Source of the DNA: Micromonospora coxensis
GTDB taxonomy: Bacteria; Actinomycetota; Actinomycetes; Mycobacteriales; Micromonosporaceae
NCBI RefSeq assembly: GCF_900090295.1
Contig: NZ_LT607753.1
Coordinates: 1-64,000, forward strand
Direction of reading: 5' to 3'
DNA length: 64,000 nucleotides
Part shown: positions 35,430 to 43,754 of the stretch, piece after piece
Position numbering within the stretch: the first letter of the stretch is position 1
How the letters are laid out: every line of letters starts with the position of its first letter
Notes under the pieces: model-generated
The model's database searches: none
What the model saw: only the letters and a program-made list of their open reading frames with translations
Told to the model about the DNA's origin: nothing
Position numbers and translations under genes: made by a program

Positions 35430-36731
35430 TCAGTGGCAGCGCCACACGACGGCCTGGATGGTGCCCGTCGCGTCGTCCGACTGCCCGCCGACGGTGCGCC
35501 CGTCGTCGCTGACCGTCGTCGCGATGGTGGACACCCCGGTCGGCTCGCCGTCGGCCAGCGCCGGCAGCACCACCGTGGCGTCGTCGGTGACGAGCACCGC
35601 CCGCTTCCGGGTGTCCGTGCCGATCTGCCAGCCCTGCGCGTTGACCGTGTTCGGGTAGGGCTCCAGGTTCTCGAAGATCCGCACCTCGCCGGTGCGGACG
35701 TTCCACCGCACCGCCGCCGTCCGCTGGCTCCTGGCCGCCGTGCCGGGGCCCGTCGAGCCGGCCGGGTCGGCCGTCGACCCGCGCCCGTCGAGCGCGCCGG
35801 CCAGGCCGGTCGCCCAGCCGTTGCGGATGCTGAAGACCCGCGCCCCCGCGGCCGGCCCGCCGTCGACCCGCGGCATCGCCAGCTCGCGGTGGGTGCCGTC
35901 CGGGAACCAGACGTACGGTCGGCCCCGGTCGACGGTGCCGACCACCGTGCCGTCCTCGTCGATGTCGCCGGCCTCGGCCTCCGACGCCCCGGCGGGCAGC
36001 GGCAGCCGGATCGGCTTCGCCGTCGCCGACGGCCAGACCAGCACCGCCCGGCGGGAGTCGTCGTCACCCACGATGGCCCCGGCGTCGTTGATCGCGTACG
36101 CCGACCCGCGCCGCACACCCGGCAACGGTGACACCCTGCCGCCCTGGTAGACGTAGGGGACCGGGCCGGTGTCGGCCTCGCTGCCCCCGACGTAGCTCCA
36201 GCCGACCGCGGTGCCCGTCGAGTTGACGTCCTGCAGCGACTCCTCCAGGTCGCCGGGGAGCATCACCTTGCGCGCCGCGCCGTCGTGCCAGATGACGGCC
36301 TGGTAGCCGCCGCCGCGCGGGTACGCGCGCCCGACGACGTACCGGCCGGTCGGGTCGGCGCCGGAGACCAGGGCCATCGGCGCGCCGTCCGGCGCGGGCA
36401 GCCGGTGCAGCGTGCAGCCGGTCGGCGGGGTCGCCGTCGGCGCGCTCCAGCCGGGGGTGCCCGGGATCGTGTACGGCGCCTTCGGCGGGGCCGGGGCGGT
36501 GCTGCGCGGCGCACCGGTCGCCGTGGTCGGCGAGGGGGCGCCGCCGACCAGCCCGCCCGCGACCGAGGCGCCGGCGACGGCGAGCGCGGTCACCGACGCC
36601 GCGCCCGCGTACCCGGCGCCACGGCGGGCCCGGCGTCGGCGTCCGGCGCTGATCGCCTGCGCCACGTCCACCGTCGACGGTGTCCGCGGCTCGTCGTCGA
36701 GGGCGCGCAGCAGCTCGATTTCGGATGGCAT
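35430..36731 (-). CDS. Membrane-anchored HAF-repeat-like protein encoded after a sigma factor
   Basis: This 433-residue protein has a short cytoplasmic N terminus (MPSEIELLRALDDEPRTPSTVD), one membrane helix (about residues 45-65, GYAGAASVTALAVAGASVAGG), a Pro/Thr stretch and an extracellular domain of repeated motifs such as INDAGAIVGDDDSRRAVLVWP, DIDEDGTVVGTVDRGRPYVWFPDG and VSDDGRTVGGQSDD. These resemble HAF repeats (beta-propeller-like). ATG 36731 has AGGAG upstream and lies 11 bp after the sigma gene. The topology resembles that of an anti-sigma factor, but I see no ZAS zinc motif, so that role is a guess. Confidence 0.75.
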   Translation of the reverse strand: MPSEIELLRALDDEPRTPSTVDVAQAISAGRRRRARRGAGYAGAASVTALAVAGASVAGGLVGGAPSPTTATGAPRSTAPAPPKAPYTIPGTPGWSAPTATPPTGCTLHRLPAPDGAPMALVSGADPTGRYVVGRAYPRGGGYQAVIWHDGAARKVMLPGDLEESLQDVNSTGTAVGWSYVGGSEADTGPVPYVYQGGRVSPLPGVRRGSAYAINDAGAIVGDDDSRRAVLVWPSATAKPIRLPLPAGASEAEAGDIDEDGTVVGTVDRGRPYVWFPDGTHRELAMPRVDGGPAAGARVFSIRNGWATGLAGALDGRGSTADPAGSTGPGTAARSQRTAAVRWNVRTGEVRIFENLEPYPNTVNAQGWQIGTDTRKRAVLVTDDATVVLPALADGEPTGVSTIATTVSDDGRTVGGQSDDATGTIQAVVWRCH

Positions 36732-36742
36732 TGTCCTGCTCC

Positions 36743-37255
36743 TCACGTCGTGGCGGAGAATCCGGCCAGTTCCCGCTCGCCGAGCAGACGCCGCAGCGTG
36801 GCCAGCCCGCGCGACGTCTGGCTCTTGACCGTTCCGGAGGAGCAGCCCAGCATCCCGGCCACCTCGTCGACCGGCAGGTCGTAGTAGAACCGCAGCACCA
36901 GCACGGCCTGCTGCCGGCGGGGCACCCGGCTCAGCGCCGCCCGTACCACCTGGCGGTCCTCGACGCCGCCGTCCTCGAACGGCGGTGGCTCGGGTGTGTC
37001 GCGGAACAGCCGCACCCGGGTCCACGCCAGCCGCCGCTCGTTGATGTACGTGCGCACCAGCATGGTCCGCACGTACGCGTCGAGCCGGTCGGCGGCCCGC
37101 GCGTGGCGCCACTTCACGTACAGCGTGGTGATGGTCTGCTGGACCAGGTCGTCGGCGCGGTGCTCGTCGCCGGCCAGGAGGTACGCCAGCCGCCGCAGCG
37201 CGGGGATGCGCGCCGTGACGTAGTCGACGTACTCCTGCTCCGAAGCATCCCGCAT
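36743..37255 (-). CDS. SigE-family ECF RNA polymerase sigma factor
   Basis: This 170-residue sigma factor has region 2 (YVDYVTARIPALRRLAYLLAGDEHRADDLVQQTITTLYVKW) and region 4 (LSRVPRRQQAVLVLRFYYDLPVDEVAGMLGCSSGTVKSQTSRGLATLRRLL), without region 1 or 3. It belongs to the SigE-like group of actinobacterial ECF factors. ATG 37255 has GGAGGG eight bases upstream, better than the upstream in-frame starts. It is cotranscribed with the membrane HAF-like protein, its likely regulator or output. Confidence 0.92.
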   Translation of the reverse strand: MRDASEQEYVDYVTARIPALRRLAYLLAGDEHRADDLVQQTITTLYVKWRHARAADRLDAYVRTMLVRTYINERRLAWTRVRLFRDTPEPPPFEDGGVEDRQVVRAALSRVPRRQQAVLVLRFYYDLPVDEVAGMLGCSSGTVKSQTSRGLATLRRLLGERELAGFSATT

Positions 37256-37349
37256 CGCCCCGTCCCTCCGTTGGTCATCACCCCTCAGACGGGCGCGGGC
37301 GACCACCCGGTTGTCCGGTCGCGCACATTGATTCGGCGGTGCGTCCGGG

Positions 37350-38570
37350 TCAGCTGAGCCGCTCGACGACCAGCGCCATGCCCTGGCCGCCGCCGACGCA
37401 CATCGTCGCCAGTCCGATCTGCCGGTCGTGCCAGCGCAGCGAGTTGATCAGGGTGGTGGTGATCCGGGCGCCGGTCATCCCGAACGGGTGCCCGACGGCG
37501 ATGGCGCCGCCGTTGACGTTGAGCCGGCCCCAGTCGACGCCCAGCTCCTGCGCGCTCGGCACCACCTGCGCGGCGAACGCCTCGTTGATCTCCACCAGGT
37601 CGACGTCGCGGATGGACATGCCGGCGCGGCGCAACGCCTGCCGGGACGCCTCGACCGGCCCGAGCCCCATGATCTCGGGGGAGAGCGCCGACAGGCCGGT
37701 GGAGACGATCCGGGCCAGCGGGGCCACCCCCAGCTCCCGGGCCCGTACGTCGGACATCACGACGAGGGCGGCGGCGCCGTCGTTGAGCGGGCAGCTGTTG
37801 CCGGCGGTGACCGTGCCGTCGGGTCGGAACACCGGTGCGAGGGCGGCGACCGCGTCGAGGGTGGTGCCGGGACGCGGCCCGTCGTCGGCGGCGACCACCG
37901 CCCCGTCGGGCACGGTGACCGGGGTGATCTCGCGGGCCCAGAAGCCGTCGGCGATCGCCTTCTCGGCCAGTTGCTGCGACCGTACGGCGAACTCGTCCTG
38001 CCGCTGCCGGGACACGCCGCGCAGCTGGGCCACGTTCTCGGCGGTCTGGCCCATGGCGATGTAGACGTCGGGCAGGTGACCGTCGAGGCGGGGGTCGCGC
38101 CAGCGCGGCGCCCCGCCGGCGGCCCGGGACGCGGTGCGGGCCGTCGCGCCGGTGAACGCGGCGTTGGTGCTGCCGGGGTGCCCGTCGCTGCGGCCGTTTC
38201 CGTACCGCGACACGCACTCGACGCCGGCGGAGACGAAGACGTGTCCCTCGCCGGCGCGGATGGCGTGCATCGCCATCCGGGTGGTCTGCAGCGACGACGA
38301 GCAGTACCGGTTGACCGTGGTGCCGGGGAGCTGGTCGAGGTCGAGCAGGGTTGCGACCACCCGCGCGAGGTTGTGGCCCTGCTCGCCGGCCGGTTGACCG
38401 CAGCCGAGCATGAGGTCGTCGATCTCGCCGGGGTCGAGCATCGGCACCTGCGCCAGCGCGGCCCGCACGATCGTGGCGGCCAGGTCGTCGGCGCGCAGCT
38501 CGCGCAGTGACCCCTTGTTCGCGCGTCCGATCGGTGACCGCGCGGCGGCGACGATGACGGCTTCCGGCAT
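37350..38570 (-). CDS. Thiolase (acetyl-CoA acyltransferase)
   Basis: This 406-residue enzyme should cleave a 3-ketoacyl-CoA with CoA. The nucleophile Cys lies in VNRYCSSSLQTT, His in NGGAIAVGHPFGMTG, and the second catalytic Cys in [25 protein letters not shown] is also characteristic. ATG 38570 (PEAVIVAAARSPIG) is preferred because GGAGG lies eight bases upstream; ATG 38585 lacks one. Its promoter has the TGCACTG operator, tying it to the paired dehydrogenases and the importer 11 kb away. Confidence 0.92.
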   Translation of the reverse strand: MPEAVIVAAARSPIGRANKGSLRELRADDLAATIVRAALAQVPMLDPGEIDDLMLGCGQPAGEQGHNLARVVATLLDLDQLPGTTVNRYCSSSLQTTRMAMHAIRAGEGHVFVSAGVECVSRYGNGRSDGHPGSTNAAFTGATARTASRAAGGAPRWRDPRLDGHLPDVYIAMGQTAENVAQLRGVSRQRQDEFAVRSQQLAEKAIADGFWAREITPVTVPDGAVVAADDGPRPGTTLDAVAALAPVFRPDGTVTAGNSCPLNDGAAALVVMSDVRARELGVAPLARIVSTGLSALSPEIMGLGPVEASRQALRRAGMSIRDVDLVEINEAFAAQVVPSAQELGVDWGRLNVNGGAIAVGHPFGMTGARITTTLINSLRWHDRQIGLATMCVGGGQGMALVVERLS

Positions 38571-38602
38571 GGCGACGTCCTCCATGGAGGCAGCGAAATA
38601 TA

Positions 38603-38617
38603 TGCACTGACAGTGCG
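38603..38617 (-). promoter_or_regulatory. TGCACTG-type operator at the thiolase promoter
   Basis: The repeat TGCACTG-A-CAGTGCG matches the other copies, with one arm imperfect at its last base. On the minus strand TTGACA lies 15 bp before it, and TATATT lies just beyond. This resembles the 26691-26727 arrangement. Confidence 0.65.
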
Positions 38618-38669
38618 GCTACCGGTCCCCAATGTCAACGCCTGGCGCGAGTGGTTGTTCTCACCGGCG

Positions 38670-38715
38670 TTGACGAGGACGAGTGGCGGTCCCTACTATC
38701 TGCACTGTAAGTGAA
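38670..38715 (+). promoter_or_regulatory. Promoter with TGCACTG-type operator (one arm decayed)
   Basis: TTGACG (38670-38675), an 18 bp spacer and TACTAT (38694-38699) are followed by TGCACTG-T-AAGTGAA (38701-38715). The promoter looks good, but the first thing downstream is a decayed gene remnant, then a TetR gene. Confidence 0.55.
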
Positions 38716-38799
38716 TATTCAGGGTCGGCTGTCGGGCCGGGTCGCGGCCGGCGCTCGGGCTGCCCCGACCGTGCCGCCGCCGGTCGCGCCCGGAGCGGA

Positions 38800-38994
38800 A
38801 CCGAGCAGTGGACCATCGACCGGGCGATCCAGGCCCACGGCGCGTCGGGCGTCGGCCAGGACACCCCGCTGGCCCGGCTCGGGGCCCGGGCCCGCGCCCT
38901 GCGGCTGGCCGACGGCCCGGACGAGGTGCACCGGCAGTCACCGGCCCGCCGGGAGCTGCGCCGGCATCGGTCCCGCGCGACGTCGCCCGTCTAG
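38800..38994 (+). pseudogene. C-terminal remnant of an acyl-CoA dehydrogenase
   Basis: About 60 codons match the end of a long-chain-type acyl-CoA dehydrogenase: [26 protein letters not shown], then [20 protein letters not shown], followed by a stop at 38992-38994. The rest of the gene (about 330 residues) is missing. No ribosome site precedes it, although a well-formed promoter and operator lie about 100 bp upstream. It looks like the product of an internal deletion that left the promoter and the tail. The remnant now separates the promoter from the TetR gene. Confidence 0.75.
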
Positions 38995-39034
38995 ACTCTG
39001 CGTGACCAGGACGGTGGTGAGGGAGGCGGCACGG

Positions 39035-39646
39035 ATGGGCAGGGTCGAGGCGCCGGGCCGGGTCGACGGACGGACCGCCCGGGCCGAACGCACCCGGGCG
39101 GCCATCGTCGAGGCGCATCTCGCGCTCATCTCCGAGGGTGACCTGCGGCCGACCGGCGAACGCATCGCCGAGCGGGCCGGGGTGTCCCTGCGCACGCTCT
39201 GGACCAACTTCAAGGACATGGAGACGCTGTTCGAGGCGAGCGGCGAGGAGCTGCTGCGTCAGCAGGACGCCGCGTACCGGCCGATCTCGCCCGCGCTGCC
39301 GCTGGCCAAGCGGGTCGACGCGTACTGCCGGCAGCGGGCCCGGCTCCTGCAGCTCATCGCGCCGTCCGCCCGGGCCGCGCAGATGCGCGAACCGGTGTCC
39401 GCGCAGTTGCGCCGCAACCGCCTCAAGCACATCGCCCGGGTCCGCGACGAGGTCGAGCAGCTCTTCGCCGCCGAGCTGGAACAGGCCGGACCGGGCCGGG
39501 AGCAGTTGGTCAACGCCGTGGTGGCCGCGAGCATGTGGCCGGCCTGGTCGATGCTGCGCGACGGCCTCGGGCTGGGCGTGGACGCCGCCCGGGCGGTGAT
39601 GGCCCGTACGGTGGCCGCGCTGCTGGCCGATCCGGCGGCGCGCTGA
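39035..39646 (+). CDS. TetR-family regulator, candidate binder of the TGCACTG operator
   Basis: This 203-residue protein has an N-terminal helix-turn-helix: RTRAAIVEAHLALISEGDLRPTGERIAERAGVSLRTLWTNFKDMETLFEA. The remainder is the helical ligand-binding domain with no strong similarity. ATG 39035 has GGGAGG eight bases upstream. It lies downstream of one operator copy and next to three others within 15 kb, so it is the most likely regulator of that set. Acyl-CoA thioesters are common effectors for such proteins; that is inference. Confidence 0.85.
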   Translation: MGRVEAPGRVDGRTARAERTRAAIVEAHLALISEGDLRPTGERIAERAGVSLRTLWTNFKDMETLFEASGEELLRQQDAAYRPISPALPLAKRVDAYCRQRARLLQLIAPSARAAQMREPVSAQLRRNRLKHIARVRDEVEQLFAAELEQAGPGREQLVNAVVAASMWPAWSMLRDGLGLGVDAARAVMARTVAALLADPAAR

Positions 39647-39738
39647 CTCCTCGCCCGGCGAGCTCCGGCGGCACCGCTGCGCCCGTGGCGAACCAGCTGC
39701 CTCTTTCCAACTGGTTACCAATGGGTGAAACTACCTGC

Positions 39739-42477
39739 ATGGTTACTGCATCAAGAGTGCAAATAACCGTGCTGCGGGGGCGCGACGACGAGTGCCGGGA
39801 GATCCGACGCCTGCTCGACGGCCCGACGGGCGGGGGAGCGCTGCTGTTCCAGGGTGAGCCCGGCTCGGGTCGCACCGCGCTGGTGACCTACGCGCACCGG
39901 CACGCCGCGCACCGCACCGCCCTCGCCGGGACCGGGCTCGCCGACGAGGCCGCCCTGCCGTACGCGGGGCTGCAACGGCTCCTCGACCCGCTGCTCGACC
40001 GGGCCGGGGCCCTGCCCGAGCGGCAGCAGAGCGTGCTGCGCCGGGCGCTGACCGGCGAGGGCTGCCCCGCCTGCCACCGGCTGGCCCTGTCGATGGCCGT
40101 GCTCGGCCTGCTCGCCGTCACCGCCCGCGAGCGTCCCCTGCTCTGCACCATGGACGACGTCGACCAGGGCGACCGGCCGACCGCCGAGGTGCTGGCCTTC
40201 GTGGCCCGACGGCTGCGCGACCTGCCGGTCGCCGTCGTGCTCACCGCCGGCGTCGACGCCACGGCCGACGGCATTCCCGGCTATCGGCTGCGACCCCTCG
40301 GCGAGGCCGACAGCCGGGCCGTCCTCGCCGACCGGCTGCCCGGACGGCCACCGGAGACGGTCGTCACCGCGCTGGCCGCCCTCGGCGGAGGCAACCCGCA
40401 GGCCCTGGTCGACCTCGCCGGTGCGCTCACCCCCGGTCAGTGCCGGGGGGAGGAGCCGCTGCCCACCGCACCACCGCCCGACGGCGGGCTCGCCCGCGCC
40501 TACCGCGCCCGCCTGGACCGGTTGCCGCCGGACACCCGGCGGGTGCTGCTGCTCGCCGCGCTCGACACCGACGGCGATCCGGCCACCCTCACCCGGGCCG
40601 CGCGGGCCGCCGGGACCACGGTGGACGCCCTCGCGCCGGCCGAGGCCGCCGGCCTGGTGCGGGTCGGCCCGCACGGGGTCACCTTCCCGCAGCCGCTGGC
40701 CCGGTCCATGGTGGAGGCCACCGCGCCCCTCGCGCGGCGCCGGGCGGCGCACCTGCTCCTCGCCGACCTGTGTGCCGGCGCCGGGCGGCGGCTGCGCCGG
40801 GCCCTGCACCTCGCCGCCGTCGCGGCCGGCCCGGATCCGCTGCTGGCGGCGGAGCTGGCGGAGGCGGCGGCCGGTGGTGAGGACGGCTGGGCCACCGCCT
40901 CGGCGGCACTGCGGCGGGCCGCCGAGCTCGACCCGGCCCACGCCGCCACCCGCCTGCTGACCGCCGCCCGTTACGCCTGGTCGGCCGGCCGACCCGACGA
41001 GGCCCGGCTGCTGCTGGCCACGCTGCCCGCCGCCGATCCGGCCGGGTCCGGCCGGGCCGACCTGCTGCGCGGCGAGCTGGAACTGCGCTGCGGCGCACCG
41101 CCGGCGGCGTTGACGACCCTGCTGGCCGGCGCCGAGGCGGTGGCCGGCACGGATCGCGCCGCGGCCCTCGGCGCGTTGGCCCGCGCCGGCGAGGCGGCCT
41201 GCTTCTCCGGCGACCAGTACCGCTACGCCGAGGTGGCGCGCCGGGCACAGCGGCTGTGCCGGCCGGACGACCCACCGGCGACGGAACTGACCGGCGCGCT
41301 GATCGCCGGGGTGGCCGCGACGCTGCGCGCCGATCACGAGCGGGCCGGGCCCGCGCTGCGCCGGGCCGTCGTGCTGGGGGACCGGCTGGCCGCGGCGGAA
41401 CTCACCCCGACCGCGCTGTGCAGCGCGGCGGTGGCCGGCCTGCTGGTGGCCGTGGACAGCGCGGCGCACCGGCTCGCCGACCGGGCCGTCGCGCTCGCCC
41501 GCGACCGGGGTGAGCTGTCGGTGCTGCCCCGGGCGCTGGACCTGCGAGCCGTCGCCGAGTACTGGCTGGGCCGGCACGAGGCGGCCGGGGAGAGCTCCCG
41601 GGAAGGACTGCGGGTCGCCCGCGCCACCGGTCAGGCCAACGGGGTCGCGGTCCACCTGGGCATGCTGGCCGTGCTGGCCGCCGTCCGGGCCGACCGGGCC
41701 ACCAGTCTGCGGCGGATCGCCGAGATCGGTGAGGCGCCGACGCCGGGCAGCCGCCCGCACGCGCTCGCGCAGTGGGCGCTGGGCGTGCTCGACCTGGTCG
41801 ACGGCCGGCACGCCGACGCGGCAGCCCGGCTGGCGTCGCTGGCCCGTACCGGCACCGGACGCGGTCAGGTCCTCGTCCAGGTGATGGCGACGCCGTACCT
41901 GGTGGAGGCCGCCGCCCACCTGGCCCACCACCCGGCGGCGAGCGCCGCGCTCGCGGTCTTCGACCGGTGGGCCAGCAGTACGGCGAGCCCGTCCCGCCGG
42001 GCCCTGTCCGCCCGGTGCCACGCGCTGCTCGCCCCGCGCGGCAGCGCCGCGGCCGAGCAGGGTTTCCGCGCCGCCTTGCGGCTGCACCCGGCCGATGCCG
42101 GCACGTTCGAGCGGGCCCGCACCGAACTGCTCTTCGGTCAGGAGCTGCGCCGCAGCCGGCGACCGCGCGACGCCCGGGCGCACCTGCACCGGGCCCGGGA
42201 GGCGTTCACCCTGCTGGGGGCGAGCACCTGGGCCGAGCAGGCCACCGCGGAGCTGCGGGCGGCGGGGGAGTCGGTCGGCCCGCCGGAGCGGGAGGCGGCG
42301 CATCTGCTGACCGGCCAGCAACTGCGCATCGCGCGGCTGGTCGCGCAGGGGGCCACCAACCGGGAGGTCGCCGCCCGGATGTTCCTGTCCACCAGGACGG
42401 TCGACCACCACCTGCGCAACATCTTCCACCGGCTCGGCGTCCGCTCCCGCATCGAACTGGCCCGTGTGCTGTCCTAG
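39739..42477 (+). CDS. LAL-type LuxR-family transcriptional regulator
   Basis: This is a large regulator (912 residues from ATG 39739). The N-terminal AAA-type ATPase has Walker A FQGEPGSGRTALV and a Walker B-like LLCTMDDVDQ; the usual final Asp-Glu is absent. The middle is a tetratricopeptide-like helical array. The C-terminal LuxR helix-turn-helix reads LTGQQLRIARLVAQGATNREVAARMFLSTRTVDHHLRNIFHRLGVRSRIELARVL. The start is uncertain: ATG 39721, ATG 39739 and GTG 39769 are in frame, none with a clear ribosome site. A half-matching TGCACTG site overlaps the beginning, which argues for GTG 39769. Confidence 0.88.
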   Translation: MVTASRVQITVLRGRDDECREIRRLLDGPTGGGALLFQGEPGSGRTALVTYAHRHAAHRTALAGTGLADEAALPYAGLQRLLDPLLDRAGALPERQQSVLRRALTGEGCPACHRLALSMAVLGLLAVTARERPLLCTMDDVDQGDRPTAEVLAFVARRLRDLPVAVVLTAGVDATADGIPGYRLRPLGEADSRAVLADRLPGRPPETVVTALAALGGGNPQALVDLAGALTPGQCRGEEPLPTAPPPDGGLARAYRARLDRLPPDTRRVLLLAALDTDGDPATLTRAARAAGTTVDALAPAEAAGLVRVGPHGVTFPQPLARSMVEATAPLARRRAAHLLLADLCAGAGRRLRRALHLAAVAAGPDPLLAAELAEAAAGGEDGWATASAALRRAAELDPAHAATRLLTAARYAWSAGRPDEARLLLATLPAADPAGSGRADLLRGELELRCGAPPAALTTLLAGAEAVAGTDRAAALGALARAGEAACFSGDQYRYAEVARRAQRLCRPDDPPATELTGALIAGVAATLRADHERAGPALRRAVVLGDRLAAAELTPTALCSAAVAGLLVAVDSAAHRLADRAVALARDRGELSVLPRALDLRAVAEYWLGRHEAAGESSREGLRVARATGQANGVAVHLGMLAVLAAVRADRATSLRRIAEIGEAPTPGSRPHALAQWALGVLDLVDGRHADAAARLASLARTGTGRGQVLVQVMATPYLVEAAAHLAHHPAASAALAVFDRWASSTASPSRRALSARCHALLAPRGSAAAEQGFRAALRLHPADAGTFERARTELLFGQELRRSRRPRDARAHLHRAREAFTLLGASTWAEQATAELRAAGESVGPPEREAAHLLTGQQLRIARLVAQGATNREVAARMFLSTRTVDHHLRNIFHRLGVRSRIELARVLS
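39747..39761 (+). promoter_or_regulatory. Weak TGCACTG-type site at the start of the LAL regulator gene
   Basis: TGCATCAAGAGTGCA keeps both outer arms (TGCA, AGTGCA) and is followed by AATAA as at 26728. It is nested in a GGTTA...TAACC repeat (39741-39768). It is the least certain of the five sites. Confidence 0.35.
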
Positions 42478-42533
42478 GCGCACCGGCCCGGACAGCGCCG
42501 CGCCCAGGTCCTCCCGGCGCTGCGGGCCCGGAC

Positions 42534-42836
42534 CTACGAGGCCAGCCGCCGACCCGCGGTGCGGCCCGATCCGGTGAACGCGGCACCGCCGTCGGACCGG
42601 TTGATCTCCGACCAGACCTCGTCGAGGGAGAGGCCGAGCACGTCGGCGATGGCGGCGATGGTCGAGAAGGCGGGGGTGGCCACCCGACCGGACTCGATCT
42701 TGCGAAGGGTCTCCGGCGAGACACCCGCGTCCAACGCGGTGCAGAGCATCGAACGCTGCCCCCGGGCGCGACGCAGGAGGGCGCCGAGACGCTGCCCGCG
42801 CTCGACCTCCTCGGGAGTGAGCGGCAACCTGACCAT
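42534..42836 (-). CDS. XRE-family helix-turn-helix protein
   Basis: This 100-residue DNA-binding protein has a Cro/C1-type helix-turn-helix: RGQRSMLCTALDAGVSPETLRKIESGRVATPAFSTIAAIADVLGLSLDEVW. The C terminus is a short polar tail. It diverges from a second-copy-type methionine aminopeptidase gene, with 66 bp between the starts. The shared spacer carries two direct copies of CCGGGATA, a plausible site for this protein. The start ATG 42836 lacks a clear ribosome site. Confidence 0.85.
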   Translation of the reverse strand: MVRLPLTPEEVERGQRLGALLRRARGQRSMLCTALDAGVSPETLRKIESGRVATPAFSTIAAIADVLGLSLDEVWSEINRSDGGAAFTGSGRTAGRRLAS

Positions 42837-42852
42837 GGCTGCGATTCTAGTA

Positions 42853-42874
42853 CCGGGATAACATGGCCGGGATA
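42853..42874. promoter_or_regulatory. Direct repeat in the XRE/map divergent promoter
   Basis: CCGGGATA occurs at 42853-42860 and 42867-42874, a 14 bp period (about 1.3 helical turns), nested in GTACC...GGGTAC. Confidence 0.4.
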
Positions 42875-42902
42875 TTTATTGGGTACGCGAGGAAGAGTCT
42901 GC

Positions 42903-43685
42903 ATGATCGAGATCCTGGATCCCACCGAACTGCCCCGCGCCAGGGAGGCAGGCGCCCTGGTCGCCGACATCCTGCAGACGCTGCGCAGCCGCTGCGAGGT
43001 GGGCACGAACCTGCTGGACATCGACCAGTGGGCCCAGGCGATGATCACCGAGGCCGGCGGGAAGTCCTGCTACGTCGACTACGAGCCGTCCTTCGGACGC
43101 GGGCCGTTCGGCCACTACATCTGCACGTCGGTCAACGACGCGGTGCTGCACGGGCTGCCGCACGACTACGCGCTCGCCGACGGCGACCTGCTCTCGCTGG
43201 ACCTCGCCGTCTCCCACGGCGGGATCGTCGCCGACTCCGCCGTCAGCTTCATCGTGGGCGACGTGCGGCCCCCGGAGAGCGTGGCGCTGATCGACGCGAC
43301 CGAACGTGCCCTGAGCGCGGGGATCGCCGCGGCGGGCCCCGGCGCGCGCATCGGTGACATCTCCCATGCCATCGGCTCGGTCCTCCGCGCGGCGGGATAC
43401 TCGGTCAACACCGAGTTCGGCGGGCACGGCGTAGGGTCGACGATGCACCAGGACCCGCACGTGTCCAACACCGGGCGGCCCGGTCGCGGGTACCGGCTGC
43501 GCCCCGGGCTGCTGCTGGCACTGGAGCCCTGGGTGATGGCGGACACCGCCGCCCTCGTCACCGACGCCGACGGCTGGACGTTGCGCAGCGCGACCGGCTG
43601 CCGCACGGCGCACAGTGAACACACCATCGCCATCACCCACGACGGCGCCGAGATCCTCACCGTGCCGAAGCAGCCGCGACCGTGA
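42903..43685 (+). CDS. map: Type I methionine aminopeptidase
   Basis: This 260-residue metalloenzyme removes N-terminal methionine from new proteins. The metal ligands appear in order: His in VLHGLPHDY, Asp in LLSLDLAVSHGGIVADSAV, His in GGHGVGSTMHQDPHV, Glu in LALEPWVMA, and Glu in HSEHTIAIT. Length is normal. ATG 42903 follows GAGGAAGA. It is not next to secY, adk or infA, where the housekeeping copy usually lies, so it is probably an additional copy, controlled by the divergent XRE protein. Confidence 0.93.
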   Translation: MIEILDPTELPRAREAGALVADILQTLRSRCEVGTNLLDIDQWAQAMITEAGGKSCYVDYEPSFGRGPFGHYICTSVNDAVLHGLPHDYALADGDLLSLDLAVSHGGIVADSAVSFIVGDVRPPESVALIDATERALSAGIAAAGPGARIGDISHAIGSVLRAAGYSVNTEFGGHGVGSTMHQDPHVSNTGRPGRGYRLRPGLLLALEPWVMADTAALVTDADGWTLRSATGCRTAHSEHTIAITHDGAEILTVPKQPRP

Positions 43686-43754
43686 GGTGACCGCCGCCGC
43701 GGTGGGGACCGCTCGGCCGACCGGCAGCCCACCCGTCGCGCGACCGCCGCGGGC

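Noticed and set aside
39751..42483. 910-codon open frame antisense to the LAL regulator
   Set aside because: The sense strand encodes a clear ATPase and LuxR domain protein. The antisense product is low-complexity Gly/Gln/Arg with no similarity.
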